Shown here one piece after another: positions 16,405 through 24,648 of a stretch of 56,481 nt of DNA. Within the stretch, counting starts at the first letter, position 1. Each line of letters starts with the position of its first letter. A program made the position numbers and the translations under genes. Source of the DNA: Jutongia hominis (GTDB lineage: Bacteria; Bacillota; Clostridia; Lachnospirales; Lachnospiraceae); the NCBI RefSeq assembly GCF_014384965.1, contig NZ_JACRSW010000033.1:1-56481 (forward strand). Reading direction: 5' to 3'. Under the pieces are notes generated by a model. The model was not told where the DNA came from. It saw nothing but the letters and a program-made list of their open reading frames with translations, and did not search any database.

Positions 16405-17001
16405 ATGGATTGGAATAATGCGTATCTGATTCCCTTATACAATGCTCTGCTGATTCCGGTTCTGATCTTTGGACTTGGTCTGGTCGTAGAAGGTTTTGGT
16501 AACCTGCTGACAGCGGTGATCTCACTTTTTTTTGGCGGGAGTGTAGCATTTTTTGTACGAAATCGACTGACTTTTATCGGAACAGTGCATCATGAACTCG
16601 CACATGCCTTGTTTGCAACATTATCGGGAGCAAAAGTAACAAAGATCGAACTTTTTCATGTCAGAGGAAACCAGCTTGGCTGTGTGGAATTTTATACGAG
16701 AGGTAATGTGGTGATACAGGCACTTCAAATGACACTTTCCAGCATTGCACCGGTGATCTGCGGTGGTATCAGCTTATGCCTGCTGACATGGGTATGGCGC
16801 TATCATTGCATCGAAGAGTGGCATTATATTCTGACAGGCTATCTTTTTATCAGTATTTTTTTTCATATGAATATGAGTACGCAGGATATCAAAAATGCAT
16901 GGAAAGGAATGCCGCTTTCAATCGTGATCTGTTATCTGATCTTTCTTTTTAGTAAGATCAACCTGTTTGCATTTTTTGGCATTTCCTTTCCGATGTTATA
17001 A
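16405..17001 (+). CDS. M50-type membrane metallopeptidase-like protein
   Basis: This 198-residue membrane protein has the zinc motif HHELAHALFATLSGAKV (HExxH, about residues 69-73) and four or five hydrophobic segments. DUF3267/M50-like small proteins of this type are presumed intramembrane proteases; a second metal ligand motif of the NPDG type is not evident, so activity is uncertain. The SD is AGAGG. It lies 51 bases after ilvN and may be read from the same transcript. Its last 6 bases overlap the end of the convergent methyltransferase gene. Confidence 0.7.
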   Translation: MDWNNAYLIPLYNALLIPVLIFGLGLVVEGFGNLLTAVISLFFGGSVAFFVRNRLTFIGTVHHELAHALFATLSGAKVTKIELFHVRGNQLGCVEFYTRGNVVIQALQMTLSSIAPVICGGISLCLLTWVWRYHCIEEWHYILTGYLFISIFFHMNMSTQDIKNAWKGMPLSIVICYLIFLFSKINLFAFFGISFPML

Positions 17002-18435
17002 AAAGATACGCAATCCTTTTGGATAGTGGTTTTTTAAAATACCGTTTTGTGCTTTTCCCCAACCTAAGCTGACACCCTGATAGGTTACAAGTGTCCATGA
17101 TTTCATCGAGGCATCACATGGTATGGTTTCACCATGAAGATATGCCGTTGCTTCTGCTTCGGTACAACAATGTGACTGTTTCACAAGGTTTTCCTGCAAC
17201 ATCATCGCTAGTGCGTGAGCCGGCTCAAAACGGTTTTTCTTGCGCGTACCAAGATGTAATCCTGCACGAAGTACTTTTAGGGTATCAAGAGAAAATGACT
17301 TCTCCGGTAAAAAGTACAAAGCATCGCCAAAGAAACGGAAACGATTGTAATCGGTACAGGATAACATATCTTTTACGATACCGGCAGATGCACTGTCTTC
17401 CTGATCGGAAACGATTAAAGAGTCATTCAAAAAAGCAAGACAGTCAGCAAGCTCTTTTGGAGCTTTTTTTCGTTGGCGTTTTTTATCCGGTATGTCTGTT
17501 ATCGTCCCTTTCTTTCGAAGCCGGGCTGCAAAATGACCTTCCCCGGAAAGCTTATGAGGCCATAGACGCAAGGTGTTTGGAATCTGCCTAAGAATGGAAT
17601 CGTCATACTCTTTGCATAGAAAAGCAGTCCGTCCGCTTTCTAAACCGCAGTTATCTGGCAGATATTCTTTCCAGTCTTCTACCATGTAGTCAGGATGATT
17701 TTCTAAAAACCACGCAATGATATCTTCATCTTCTTCGGGAGCAAATGTGCATGTAGAATATACCATTACACCACCCGGCTGTAACATGCGATCCGCACAT
17801 TCTAAGATCATCTCCTGACGTTTTCGGCAGACTTGTACCTGATTCAAAGACCATTCTTTGATCGCAATCTCATCCTTTCGAAACATTCCTTCTCCGGAAC
17901 ATGGAGCATCGACAACGATCTTTTGAAAAAAGAGCGGAAAATGATCGGCAAGTCTGTCAGGAGACTCGTTACATACAACACTATTTCCGACACCCAGACG
18001 CTCAATGTTTTGTGACAGGATCTTAGCGCGGGCAGGATAGATTTCATTTGACAGAAGCATTCCCTTCCCGGCAAGATGTCCGGCAATCTGCGTAGACTTA
18101 CCACCCGGAGCAGCACAAAGATCGCATACGATATCACCCGGTTCTGCCTGCAAAAGACTTGCAACAGACATTGCACTTGGTTCCTGAATGTAGTAAGCAC
18201 CGCTTTCGTGTAATGGGTGTCGTCCCGGATGTTCTTCAAAAACAGCATAAAAGCCCTCCTTTGCCCAAGGCACAGGAGTCAGGGTAAAAGGAAGGGCTTT
18301 TGGATCTTTGTTATATTTGAGTGGATTTACGCGAAGTCCATATGATTTTGTATTTTGATAGCCGGAGAGAAATGAATCGAATTCCTCTTTTAATAATTCC
18401 TGCATTCGTGTTATAAAATCTTGTGGTAAATTCAT
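16996..18435 (-). CDS. rsmF: rRNA cytosine-C5 methyltransferase, RsmF/NOL1-NOP2-Sun family
   Basis: This 479-residue SAM enzyme has the NSUN motifs: VCDLCAAPGGKSTQIAGHL (SAM motif I, about 108-126), VVDAPCSGEGMFRK (Cys of motif IV, about 175) and MVYSTCTFAPEEDE (catalytic Cys of motif VI, about 228). The C-terminal part (about 310-479) resembles the RsmF C-terminal/PUA-like domain (LHLGTRKKNRFEPAHALAM). It modifies 16S or 23S rRNA cytosine; the exact site in Lachnospiraceae is not read from sequence. It is transcribed after the DUF4867 gene with a 15-base gap. Confidence 0.9.
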   Translation of the reverse strand: MNLPQDFITRMQELLKEEFDSFLSGYQNTKSYGLRVNPLKYNKDPKALPFTLTPVPWAKEGFYAVFEEHPGRHPLHESGAYYIQEPSAMSVASLLQAEPGDIVCDLCAAPGGKSTQIAGHLAGKGMLLSNEIYPARAKILSQNIERLGVGNSVVCNESPDRLADHFPLFFQKIVVDAPCSGEGMFRKDEIAIKEWSLNQVQVCRKRQEMILECADRMLQPGGVMVYSTCTFAPEEDEDIIAWFLENHPDYMVEDWKEYLPDNCGLESGRTAFLCKEYDDSILRQIPNTLRLWPHKLSGEGHFAARLRKKGTITDIPDKKRQRKKAPKELADCLAFLNDSLIVSDQEDSASAGIVKDMLSCTDYNRFRFFGDALYFLPEKSFSLDTLKVLRAGLHLGTRKKNRFEPAHALAMMLQENLVKQSHCCTEAEATAYLHGETIPCDASMKSWTLVTYQGVSLGWGKAQNGILKNHYPKGLRIFL

Positions 18436-18450
18436 GTAAACCTCTTTCTG

Positions 18451-19089
18451 TTAGATCAGATCAATGATATCAATATTTTCTCCGGTGATTCCGACATGAG
18501 CGCCATCTTTTGCTTCGGCAGTATCTTTGTGTGCGATAAGCCATTTGTTTGCTGCCCAGAGCATTTTGTCTTCGTCGTTCTTAGGAGTGATCGAAGGCAT
18601 TTCCTCATTGGTACCCTTTGGAAGTACGATGATTACACGGAAACCTTCTGCTTTCTTGGCACTGCAAGGTGCATAGTGAAGTGTAGTAGCATAAAGCTCT
18701 ACAGCAGTTCCCTTTGGACAGAGGAAAGCCTCTGTCTTGGAAGAATCGATCTGACCATCGATCACATCCTGCTCGCGTGCTACTAAAAGAATTACATCAT
18801 CTGCGGCAATATCGATCTCGCTGTCACGATGGTATTCAAAACAATTTAATTTTGTATTAGTACCATTGCAATAGCCGATCTGAATTGGCATTCCACCATA
18901 GCAATTATCACGAATCTCGCTAAATACACTTTCTGCTTCCAATATATCAACAGATGGTACATAGATCACAGAATCTGCCGGTTTCTCGGAATTTGCTTCT
19001 AATGTTGCTAAAAGGGAAGAAAAATCAAACCCTTTTACTACTTTTCCATAGGCTGCAAAAGCCTGGTCATTTACTGATTGAATTTTCAT
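18451..19089 (-). CDS. DUF4867-family cupin-like protein
   Basis: The start ATG (19089, MKIQSVNDQ) is preceded by AGAGG; two upstream in-frame starts lack an SD. The 212-residue product matches the DUF4867 family of Clostridia, a cupin-like fold similar to ureidoglycolate lyase/sugar-binding cupins: CFEYHRDSEIDIAADDVILLVAREQD and LHYAPCSAKKAEGFRVIIVLPKGTN contain the expected His residues for a metal site. The reaction is unknown. It is first gene of a two-gene operon with rsmF. Confidence 0.75.
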   Translation of the reverse strand: MKIQSVNDQAFAAYGKVVKGFDFSSLLATLEANSEKPADSVIYVPSVDILEAESVFSEIRDNCYGGMPIQIGYCNGTNTKLNCFEYHRDSEIDIAADDVILLVAREQDVIDGQIDSSKTEAFLCPKGTAVELYATTLHYAPCSAKKAEGFRVIIVLPKGTNEEMPSITPKNDEDKMLWAANKWLIAHKDTAEAKDGAHVGITGENIDIIDLI

Positions 19090-19105
19090 AATCATCCTCT
19101 TTTCT

Positions 19106-19260
19106 GCGCACAATTTTTTTGCTGTTTGTATCTTTTTTGAGCCAAACGGTGCGTGCTTTTAAGTTTTTTGTGTGCGCTGCAAAAAAACTTATTTTTTATA
19201 CTGTAGGAAATCGTACAGCATAGTTATCTTATCTTTCATAGTATACCATAGTTCCAAGAG
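19106..19260 (-). promoter_or_regulatory. Leader of the DUF4867-rsmF operon: extended -10 promoter and long-range inverted repeat
   Basis: On the minus strand TGG-TATACT (at 19240-19248) is an extended -10. The leader of about 140 bases carries an inverted repeat, GCGCACA (19106-19112) with TGTGCGC (19171-19177), whose downstream arm ends just before the SD and could mask it. The function is inferred only. The rest of 19090-19398 holds the divergent plus-strand promoter. Confidence 0.4.
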
Positions 19261-19313
19261 GGATAAAAGAAGAAAAAGACGGAAAAATCTTATCGGGAAC
19301 CGTGATTGTATTG

Positions 19314-19342
19314 TTGTAATATGAGCAAAGAAAAGGTATAAT
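19314..19342 (+). promoter_or_regulatory. Promoter of the carbon-nitrogen hydrolase gene
   Basis: TTGTAA (19314-19319), 17-base spacer, TATAAT (19337-19342). It lies about 57 bases before the start codon. Confidence 0.65.
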
Positions 19343-19398
19343 TAACCCGATATATTTTATATTTTAAGACAGGTCAGGATGGAAGGAAGAAGAGCCAT

Positions 19399-20208
19399 AT
19401 GAAGATAGCACTTGGTCAGATCGACATGGTATGGGAGGAGAAAGAACAATCCTTTCAGAAAGCAGAACAGATGATAAAAGAGGCTGCAAAAAAGCGGGCA
19501 GATGTGATCCTTTTTCCTGAGATGGCTTTTACCGGTTTTTCGATGAACATCGAAAAGATTGCAGAACCCGAACAGGATTCGCTGACAAGACAGCAGATGG
19601 AACGGTTTGCAAGGCAATATCATGTTGCAATCGGATACGGATGGGCAGCACAGGGAAAGAAAGCAGACCAAAAAGCGAAAAATTGCTTTACTTTGTTGGA
19701 CAAAGAAGGAAAAGATCTTGCACAATATACGAAGATACATCCTTTTTCTTATGGGAAAGAAGATCAATATTATCAAAAAGGGAAAGAAATCGTAACCGTT
19801 CCTTTTCTTGGCAGGACGATCGGACTTTTTATCTGTTATGACTTACGTTTTCCCGAAGTTTTTTCTATCGCAGCAAAAAAGGCAGATATTATGTTTGTGA
19901 TCGCAGAATGGCCTGCATCAAGGCGGGATCATTGGAAAACGCTTTTAAGGGCAAGAGCGATCGAAACACAGTCTTATGTTGTAGGAGTGAATTGTACAGG
20001 TACACATGACGGATTGGAATATAGCGGAGACAGTATGGCTGTTGATGCGATCGGAAATGTACTGGGCTGTCTGGAAGAAAAAGAAGGCGTTTTAATCTGT
20101 GATCTGGATGACAAGGCGTGGATATTAAGAGAAAAGTTTCAAACGGCAAAAGACCGGCAGGAAGACTTTTATACGAAACATTATGAATTCGCAACACAGG
20201 AAAGCTAG
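19399..20208 (+). CDS. Carbon-nitrogen hydrolase (nitrilase family, omega-amidase-like)
   Basis: The 269-residue protein has the full Glu-Lys-Cys triad: E41 in VILFPEMAFTGFS, Lys in AQYTKIHPF (about 115), and Cys in LFICYDLRFPEVF (about 148). WPASRRDHW and ARAIETQSYVVGVNCTG are also typical. The size and PFSYGKED motif fit the omega-amidase/YafV/NIT2 branch, which hydrolyses alpha-ketoglutaramate-type amides. Substrate is inferred. The SD is AGGAAGAAGAG. The gene ends in a large hairpin. Confidence 0.88.
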   Translation: MKIALGQIDMVWEEKEQSFQKAEQMIKEAAKKRADVILFPEMAFTGFSMNIEKIAEPEQDSLTRQQMERFARQYHVAIGYGWAAQGKKADQKAKNCFTLLDKEGKDLAQYTKIHPFSYGKEDQYYQKGKEIVTVPFLGRTIGLFICYDLRFPEVFSIAAKKADIMFVIAEWPASRRDHWKTLLRARAIETQSYVVGVNCTGTHDGLEYSGDSMAVDAIGNVLGCLEEKEGVLICDLDDKAWILREKFQTAKDRQEDFYTKHYEFATQES

Positions 20209-20228
20209 CTTTCCCATGCAGAATTCAT
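20183..20228 (+). other. Large imperfect hairpin over the stop codon of the hydrolase gene
   Basis: The arms ATGAATTC (20183-20190) and GAATTCAT (20221-20228) enclose a perfect 16-base palindrome GGAAAGCTAGCTTTCC (20199-20214), separated by a small internal loop. There is no T-run, so it is not a classical terminator. It could protect a 3' end or mark a processing site. Confidence 0.6.
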
Positions 20229-20277
20229 AAACGACAAACAGACAATACGATTTGGCAGAGCAGAAATGAGGAGCATT

Positions 20278-22749
20278 ATGAGACAATATGAATTAGCAAT
20301 CAGAATTGCACAGATACATCATCTGGTAGATGAAAGAAAATATAAAAAAGCATTAGCTGTCATACAGACATTAGATATGCGTCAGGTTCGATCATTAAGT
20401 GATCTGAAAGTGTTTGCGGAAGTTTTTACGAGGACGGAACAGTATGATGCAGCAAAAGCAACCTATCTTAGGATTTACCGTAAATCACGTACCAGACGTG
20501 TGCTTCACCGGTTGATCTATTTATCAATCCGGACAAATGCATTGGATGATGCAGAAGCTTATTATCAGGAGTATGTGCGTATGCATCCGAGCCAGCGAGA
20601 TGCATTGATCCTGCGTTATCGTATTGAGAAGGCAAAAGGTGTGCCGATCGGTGAATTGATCGAAATTTTGCAAGAGTTAAAGCAGGAAGAATATATTGAA
20701 GAATGGGCATATGAATTAGCGAAGCTTTATCATAGAGCAGGAAGAAGAGAAGAATGTAAAAGAGAATGCGAAGATATTCTCTTGTGGTTTGGATCTGGAG
20801 AGATTGTTGAACGTGCCAAAATTCTGATCGAACATTTAGAAGAGAAAGATCCAATGCCTTATATTGATGATAAGGATTTTACAACCCCCAAAAAAGAAGA
20901 ACCAAACCCGGATGATACAGGTTCCCTTCCTGATATCAAAGAATTCTTAAAAGAACAAAAAGAACTAAAAAAAGAAGAAAAAAGAAGAGAACGCGAATTG
21001 CGTAAAGAAGAACGTTACGCAGAGGATGATTATGAAGACGATTATGAAGATGACTATGAAGAACCTTTGAAAGAAAAGGAACATTCCGATACAGATGAAT
21101 GGGAGAAAAAGTCTGTTACAGAACCGGATGCGTCAGAGAAAGCGGTGGACTTATCTTCAGATAAAAAAACGGACAATGTTATTGAAGAAATGGCGGATAA
21201 AAAAGCAACTGTTCCATCGAAGAGTAATCCGAACACCAAAAAACAGATAAATGGAAAAAATGAGGTTGTAAAAAGTAAGGAAGTATCGGAGGATACGAAA
21301 AAAAATAAAAAGGCAGCAGAGATAAAACCTCATGTAAAGAAAGAAAAAGGCGGCATTTACAAACTTTCTTCAAGTATCTTAAAATTTGTCATGAAAGAAG
21401 AAGAGGATTTCTTAGATTATGACGAAGAGGCTGTAACGAAAGACGAAAAAGTATCGAAAAAGGCGGAAGCAATCCCATCAAAAAAGGAACAGACCCAACA
21501 AGAAACCACGAAAAAAGAGGTCAGTAAAAAAAGAGAAGATCATCTGTCAAATTCCAAGACGGAACCGGCTGCAAAAGCACCATCACAGTCAGGAACCGGC
21601 ATTACACAGGATCTGGCCAAAGAAATTGCAGCAATTTATGAAATGGAACATCGTGAGCAATTAAAGGAAAAAGCAGTTGCCGTATTAAATGAAGGACAGA
21701 ATCTGGCATCGGATGTACTCGACAGAATGACAAAAGCAGCACAAAGGTCAGCTCAGAAAGAATACATTCCTTTAGATGTAGAAGAGATCACGAATAAAAA
21801 TACGGAGAGCCGACAGCCGGCAAAAGATGCAGGAGAGAACAGATTCGGATATGATTCGAACAAATCAGTCAAAGAGGCCGCAGCCAAAAAAGAAGAGGCA
21901 GAAAAGTCTGTGACACCGGACGAGGACACTTCAACAACCAAAAGCAATGAAAAAGAGAGTGCTGTACAGCAAATTTCTATGCAAGAGAGAGAAGAAAATC
22001 TCACAACACAGGAAATACCTGTAACAGAGAGCCGGGAAAATCTCACAACACAGGAAATACCTGTGACAGAGAGCCGGGAAAATCTTACAACACAGGAAAT
22101 ACCTGTGACAGAGAGCCGGGAAGATCCTGCACCACAGGAAACTATTGCAACAGCAGGCAAAGAAGAAATCAATATAGAAACGGACATCGTATCGGATGCA
22201 TATCATTCTCCGCTTGAGGGTTATGAAGCACCTGAAAGTCATGTGATCGAGAATGAATATATCGGTATACCGGAGATTAATACATCGGATCTGCCAACGA
22301 CAAGAGCATTGCATCGTTCTTTCAAAGACATCTTAAAACTGATCAGTGGCGAATTAGATCCATCTCATTTTGTATTAATGGGACAGGGCGATGACAGGAT
22401 CGTAGGTGTTTCAAAGCAGATTGTCCGTGTCTTAAAAGAAAGCGGTTTCTTATCCATTGGACGAATTGCAAAGATTTCATCGGAACAGCTGAATAAGATG
22501 GATCTGGTACAATTTCAGAGTCAGTTAAAAGGGAACTGTCTGTTAATTAACGGGGCAGCAGATCTGTTATTTCCTACGATTTCTAAAGTATTTTCCATTA
22601 TGGAAGAATATCATGGAGATTTTGTCGTGATCTTAGCCGATGAAGGAGCAACACTTGATCAGTTGTTCCGTTTTGTTCCGGCACTTGCAAAGAAGTTCAA
22701 GTACATTATTGATATTTCAGAATATACGAAAGAAGATTATACATTCTAA
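20278..22749 (+). CDS. Large TPR/charged-linker protein with a degenerate AAA+ C-terminal domain
   Basis: The ATG at 20278 follows AGGAG; the one at 20266 is less well placed. The product is 823 residues. Residues 1-190 are helical TPR-like repeats (AVIQTLDMRQVRSLSDLKVFAEV, YDAAKATYLRIYRK, LDDAEAYYQEYVR, YELAKLYHRAGR). Residues 200-655 are a low-complexity, Lys/Glu-rich, probably disordered linker that includes three 14-residue repeats. Residues 663-823 resemble the CbxX/SpoVK-type AAA+ fold (LLFPTISKVFSIMEEY, DFVVILADEGATLDQLF, PALAKKFKYIIDI), but the P-loop position reads LMGQGDDRIVGVSK and Walker B lacks DE. I infer a non-ATPase scaffold, possibly for a protein complex. Function is unknown. 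Confidence 0.6.
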   Translation: MRQYELAIRIAQIHHLVDERKYKKALAVIQTLDMRQVRSLSDLKVFAEVFTRTEQYDAAKATYLRIYRKSRTRRVLHRLIYLSIRTNALDDAEAYYQEYVRMHPSQRDALILRYRIEKAKGVPIGELIEILQELKQEEYIEEWAYELAKLYHRAGRREECKRECEDILLWFGSGEIVERAKILIEHLEEKDPMPYIDDKDFTTPKKEEPNPDDTGSLPDIKEFLKEQKELKKEEKRRERELRKEERYAEDDYEDDYEDDYEEPLKEKEHSDTDEWEKKSVTEPDASEKAVDLSSDKKTDNVIEEMADKKATVPSKSNPNTKKQINGKNEVVKSKEVSEDTKKNKKAAEIKPHVKKEKGGIYKLSSSILKFVMKEEEDFLDYDEEAVTKDEKVSKKAEAIPSKKEQTQQETTKKEVSKKREDHLSNSKTEPAAKAPSQSGTGITQDLAKEIAAIYEMEHREQLKEKAVAVLNEGQNLASDVLDRMTKAAQRSAQKEYIPLDVEEITNKNTESRQPAKDAGENRFGYDSNKSVKEAAAKKEEAEKSVTPDEDTSTTKSNEKESAVQQISMQEREENLTTQEIPVTESRENLTTQEIPVTESRENLTTQEIPVTESREDPAPQETIATAGKEEINIETDIVSDAYHSPLEGYEAPESHVIENEYIGIPEINTSDLPTTRALHRSFKDILKLISGELDPSHFVLMGQGDDRIVGVSKQIVRVLKESGFLSIGRIAKISSEQLNKMDLVQFQSQLKGNCLLINGAADLLFPTISKVFSIMEEYHGDFVVILADEGATLDQLFRFVPALAKKFKYIIDISEYTKEDYTF
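21994..22161 (+). repeat. In-frame 42-bp tandem repeat (three close copies, one diverged)
   Basis: Units start at 21994, 22036, 22078 and 22120. The first three are nearly identical and encode ENLTTQEIPVTESR; the fourth has drifted. Each unit contains the inverted repeat ACAGG-AAATA-CCTGT. It lies in the disordered linker of the TPR/AAA-like protein. Confidence 0.95.
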
Positions 22750-22768
22750 AGAGACAGGAGGTGGCAAC

Positions 22769-24436
22769 ATGCAAAGTACAGATGGCATTGTATATGTGAT
22801 CGGGCATACGAATCCTGATACGGATTCTCTTTGCTCTGCGATCGCATATGCATATTTGAAAAATGCAACTGCTCCCAAGGATCAGAAAGAAAAGATTTAT
22901 TATGCGGCAAGACGTGCCGGACAGATTAATGCGGAAAGTAAGTTTGTATTGGATTATTTTCAGATAGATATTCCTGATTATTTAGGAGATATCCGTACGC
23001 AGGTTATGGACATTGATGTGAATTGTGTGGAAGGTGTTGATGAGAATCTTTCAATTAAAAAAGCATGGAAGATCATGAAAGAAGGAATGTTGCAAACTAT
23101 TCCGATCGTTGCAAGCAAAGGTACATTAAAAGGACTTTTGACGATCGAGGATATCGCAAAATCCTATATGGACGTGTATGACAGCCACATATTAGCAAAT
23201 GCAGAGACACCGATCCGCAATATTGTTGAGACATTAGATGGAGAATTGTTACATGGCAATCTGGATGAAAAAGTCTGCTCCGGAAAATGTCTGATCGCAG
23301 CCGCCAATCCGGATCTGATGGAAAGCTATATTGAAAAAGATGATATTGTCATTTTGGGTAACCGTTATGAATCACAGCTTTGTGCGATTGAAATGGGTGC
23401 AAAATGCATTGTTGTCTGTGATGGAGCAATGGTATCTTACACGATCAGCCGCTTAGCGGAAAGCCATGGCTGTCTGATCATTAAAACTCCCTATGATACT
23501 TTCACGGCATCACGTCTGATCAATCAGAGTATTCCGATCGGTTACTTTATGAAAAGTGATCATCTGGTCACATTTAGCAGAAGTGATTTTATTGATGATA
23601 TCCGCGAGACAATGGCAAAGAAGCGTTATCGTGATTTCCCGATTCTTGATTGGAACGGACGTTATATTGGTATGATCTCTCGTAGAAGTCTGTTAGGAGC
23701 GAGAAAGAAAAAAGTCATACTTGTCGATCACAATGAGCCGGCACAGGCAGTTGATGGCATTGATGAAGCACAGATTTTAGAGATCATCGATCATCATCGT
23801 ATTGGAAGTCTGGAAACGTTAGGACCGGTATATTTCCGTAACCAGCCGCTTGGCTGTACGGCAACGATCATCTATCAGATGTTTAAAGAATATCAGATTG
23901 AGCTTCCAAAAGATATTGCAGGCCTGCTCTGTTCTGCTATTTTATCTGACACACTGATCTTCCGGTCACCGACTTGTACGGCAATTGATAAAGAAGCTGC
24001 CTATGCTTTGGCTGCGATTGCAGAAATTGAACCTGAAGAATATGCAGCGAAAATGTTTCAGGCAGGAAGCAATTTATTAGCCAAATCACCGGAAGAAATC
24101 TTCTATCAGGATTTTAAAAAGTTTGTTTTAGGTGATGTGACTTTAGGCGTAGGCCAAATTACATCCATGACAGCAAAAGAGCTTGAAGAGATCAAAGGGA
24201 AAATGATTCCGTATTTACAGAAAGCATTAGTGGAACATGAAGTTGAAATGATCTATTTTATGCTGACGAACATCATGGAAGAAAGCACAGAGCTGCTTTA
24301 TGCAGGAAGTGGAGCAAAAGAGCTTGCAATTGCAGCGTTTGCGTTGCCGGCAGATACAGAAAAGATCGTGCTAGAGCATGTTGTATCAAGAAAGAAACAA
24401 GTAATTCCGGCGTTACTGATAGCATTACAGGAATGA
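22769..24436 (+). CDS. ppaC: Manganese-dependent inorganic pyrophosphatase with CBS and DRTGG domains
   Basis: The ATG at 22769 follows AGGAGGTGG with ideal spacing; a longer in-frame version overlaps the preceding gene and has no SD. The 555-residue product is a regulated family II PPase: DHH domain start VIGHTNPDTDSLCSAIAY (about 8-25), CBS1 (about 75-135), DRTGG domain (about 165-250), CBS2 (about 255-305), then the DHH/DHHA2 remainder with VDHNEPAQ and IIDHHRIGSLET, the Mn-binding motif. It hydrolyses pyrophosphate; adenine nucleotides and diadenosine polyphosphates act on such CBS/DRTGG units in known relatives. Confidence 0.95.
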   Translation: MQSTDGIVYVIGHTNPDTDSLCSAIAYAYLKNATAPKDQKEKIYYAARRAGQINAESKFVLDYFQIDIPDYLGDIRTQVMDIDVNCVEGVDENLSIKKAWKIMKEGMLQTIPIVASKGTLKGLLTIEDIAKSYMDVYDSHILANAETPIRNIVETLDGELLHGNLDEKVCSGKCLIAAANPDLMESYIEKDDIVILGNRYESQLCAIEMGAKCIVVCDGAMVSYTISRLAESHGCLIIKTPYDTFTASRLINQSIPIGYFMKSDHLVTFSRSDFIDDIRETMAKKRYRDFPILDWNGRYIGMISRRSLLGARKKKVILVDHNEPAQAVDGIDEAQILEIIDHHRIGSLETLGPVYFRNQPLGCTATIIYQMFKEYQIELPKDIAGLLCSAILSDTLIFRSPTCTAIDKEAAYALAAIAEIEPEEYAAKMFQAGSNLLAKSPEEIFYQDFKKFVLGDVTLGVGQITSMTAKELEEIKGKMIPYLQKALVEHEVEMIYFMLTNIMEESTELLYAGSGAKELAIAAFALPADTEKIVLEHVVSRKKQVIPALLIALQE

Positions 24437-24464
24437 TCTTTATCATACAGAAAAAATAAAAATA

Positions 24465-24496
24465 GAGCTATGGTCTTATTTTTTAGATCATAGCTC
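24465..24496 (-). terminator. Terminator, probably inherited from the lost flagellin gene
   Basis: GAGCTATGGTCT/AGATCATAGCTC forms a 12-bp stem with one G-T pair. The T-rich tract is on the minus strand (complement of 24451-24463), so it stops minus-strand transcripts, here the mrp gene. It lies about 50 bases after the flagellin-tail stop codon. Confidence 0.8.
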
Positions 24497-24546
24497 CATT
24501 TATTGTTATGAAATACAATATCTCATACTAAAGTTATGCTAAGGCA

Positions 24547-24648
24547 TTACTGTAATAAAGACAATACTCCCTGAGTAGACTGGTTAGCCTGTGCAAGCAT
24601 AGACTGCTGGGCAGCCTGATACACCAAGTGCTTTTGCACTCATATTTT
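24547..24648 (-). pseudogene. Flagellin 3'-end remnant (C-terminal D0 domain)
   Basis: Read on the minus strand, 24547-24600 encodes MLAQANQSTQGVLSLLQ and stop, the hallmark extreme C-terminus of flagellins. Just before it the same frame reads QAAQQS, also flagellin-like, then turns to unrelated sequence and a stop at 24640-24642. The remaining body of a flagellin gene is absent: mrp ends directly upstream (24649). A neighbouring frame reads SAKALGVS, suggesting a small frameshift inside the relic. No start codon or SD serves this fragment. It is a decayed gene end, probably left by a recombination that placed mrp in front of the tail. Confidence 0.75.

Noticed and set aside
24591..24645. Mini-ORF starting MSAKALGVSG after mrp
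   Set aside because: It is only about 19 codons with no SD; the neighbouring frame carries the flagellin tail, so it is read as part of the decayed gene.
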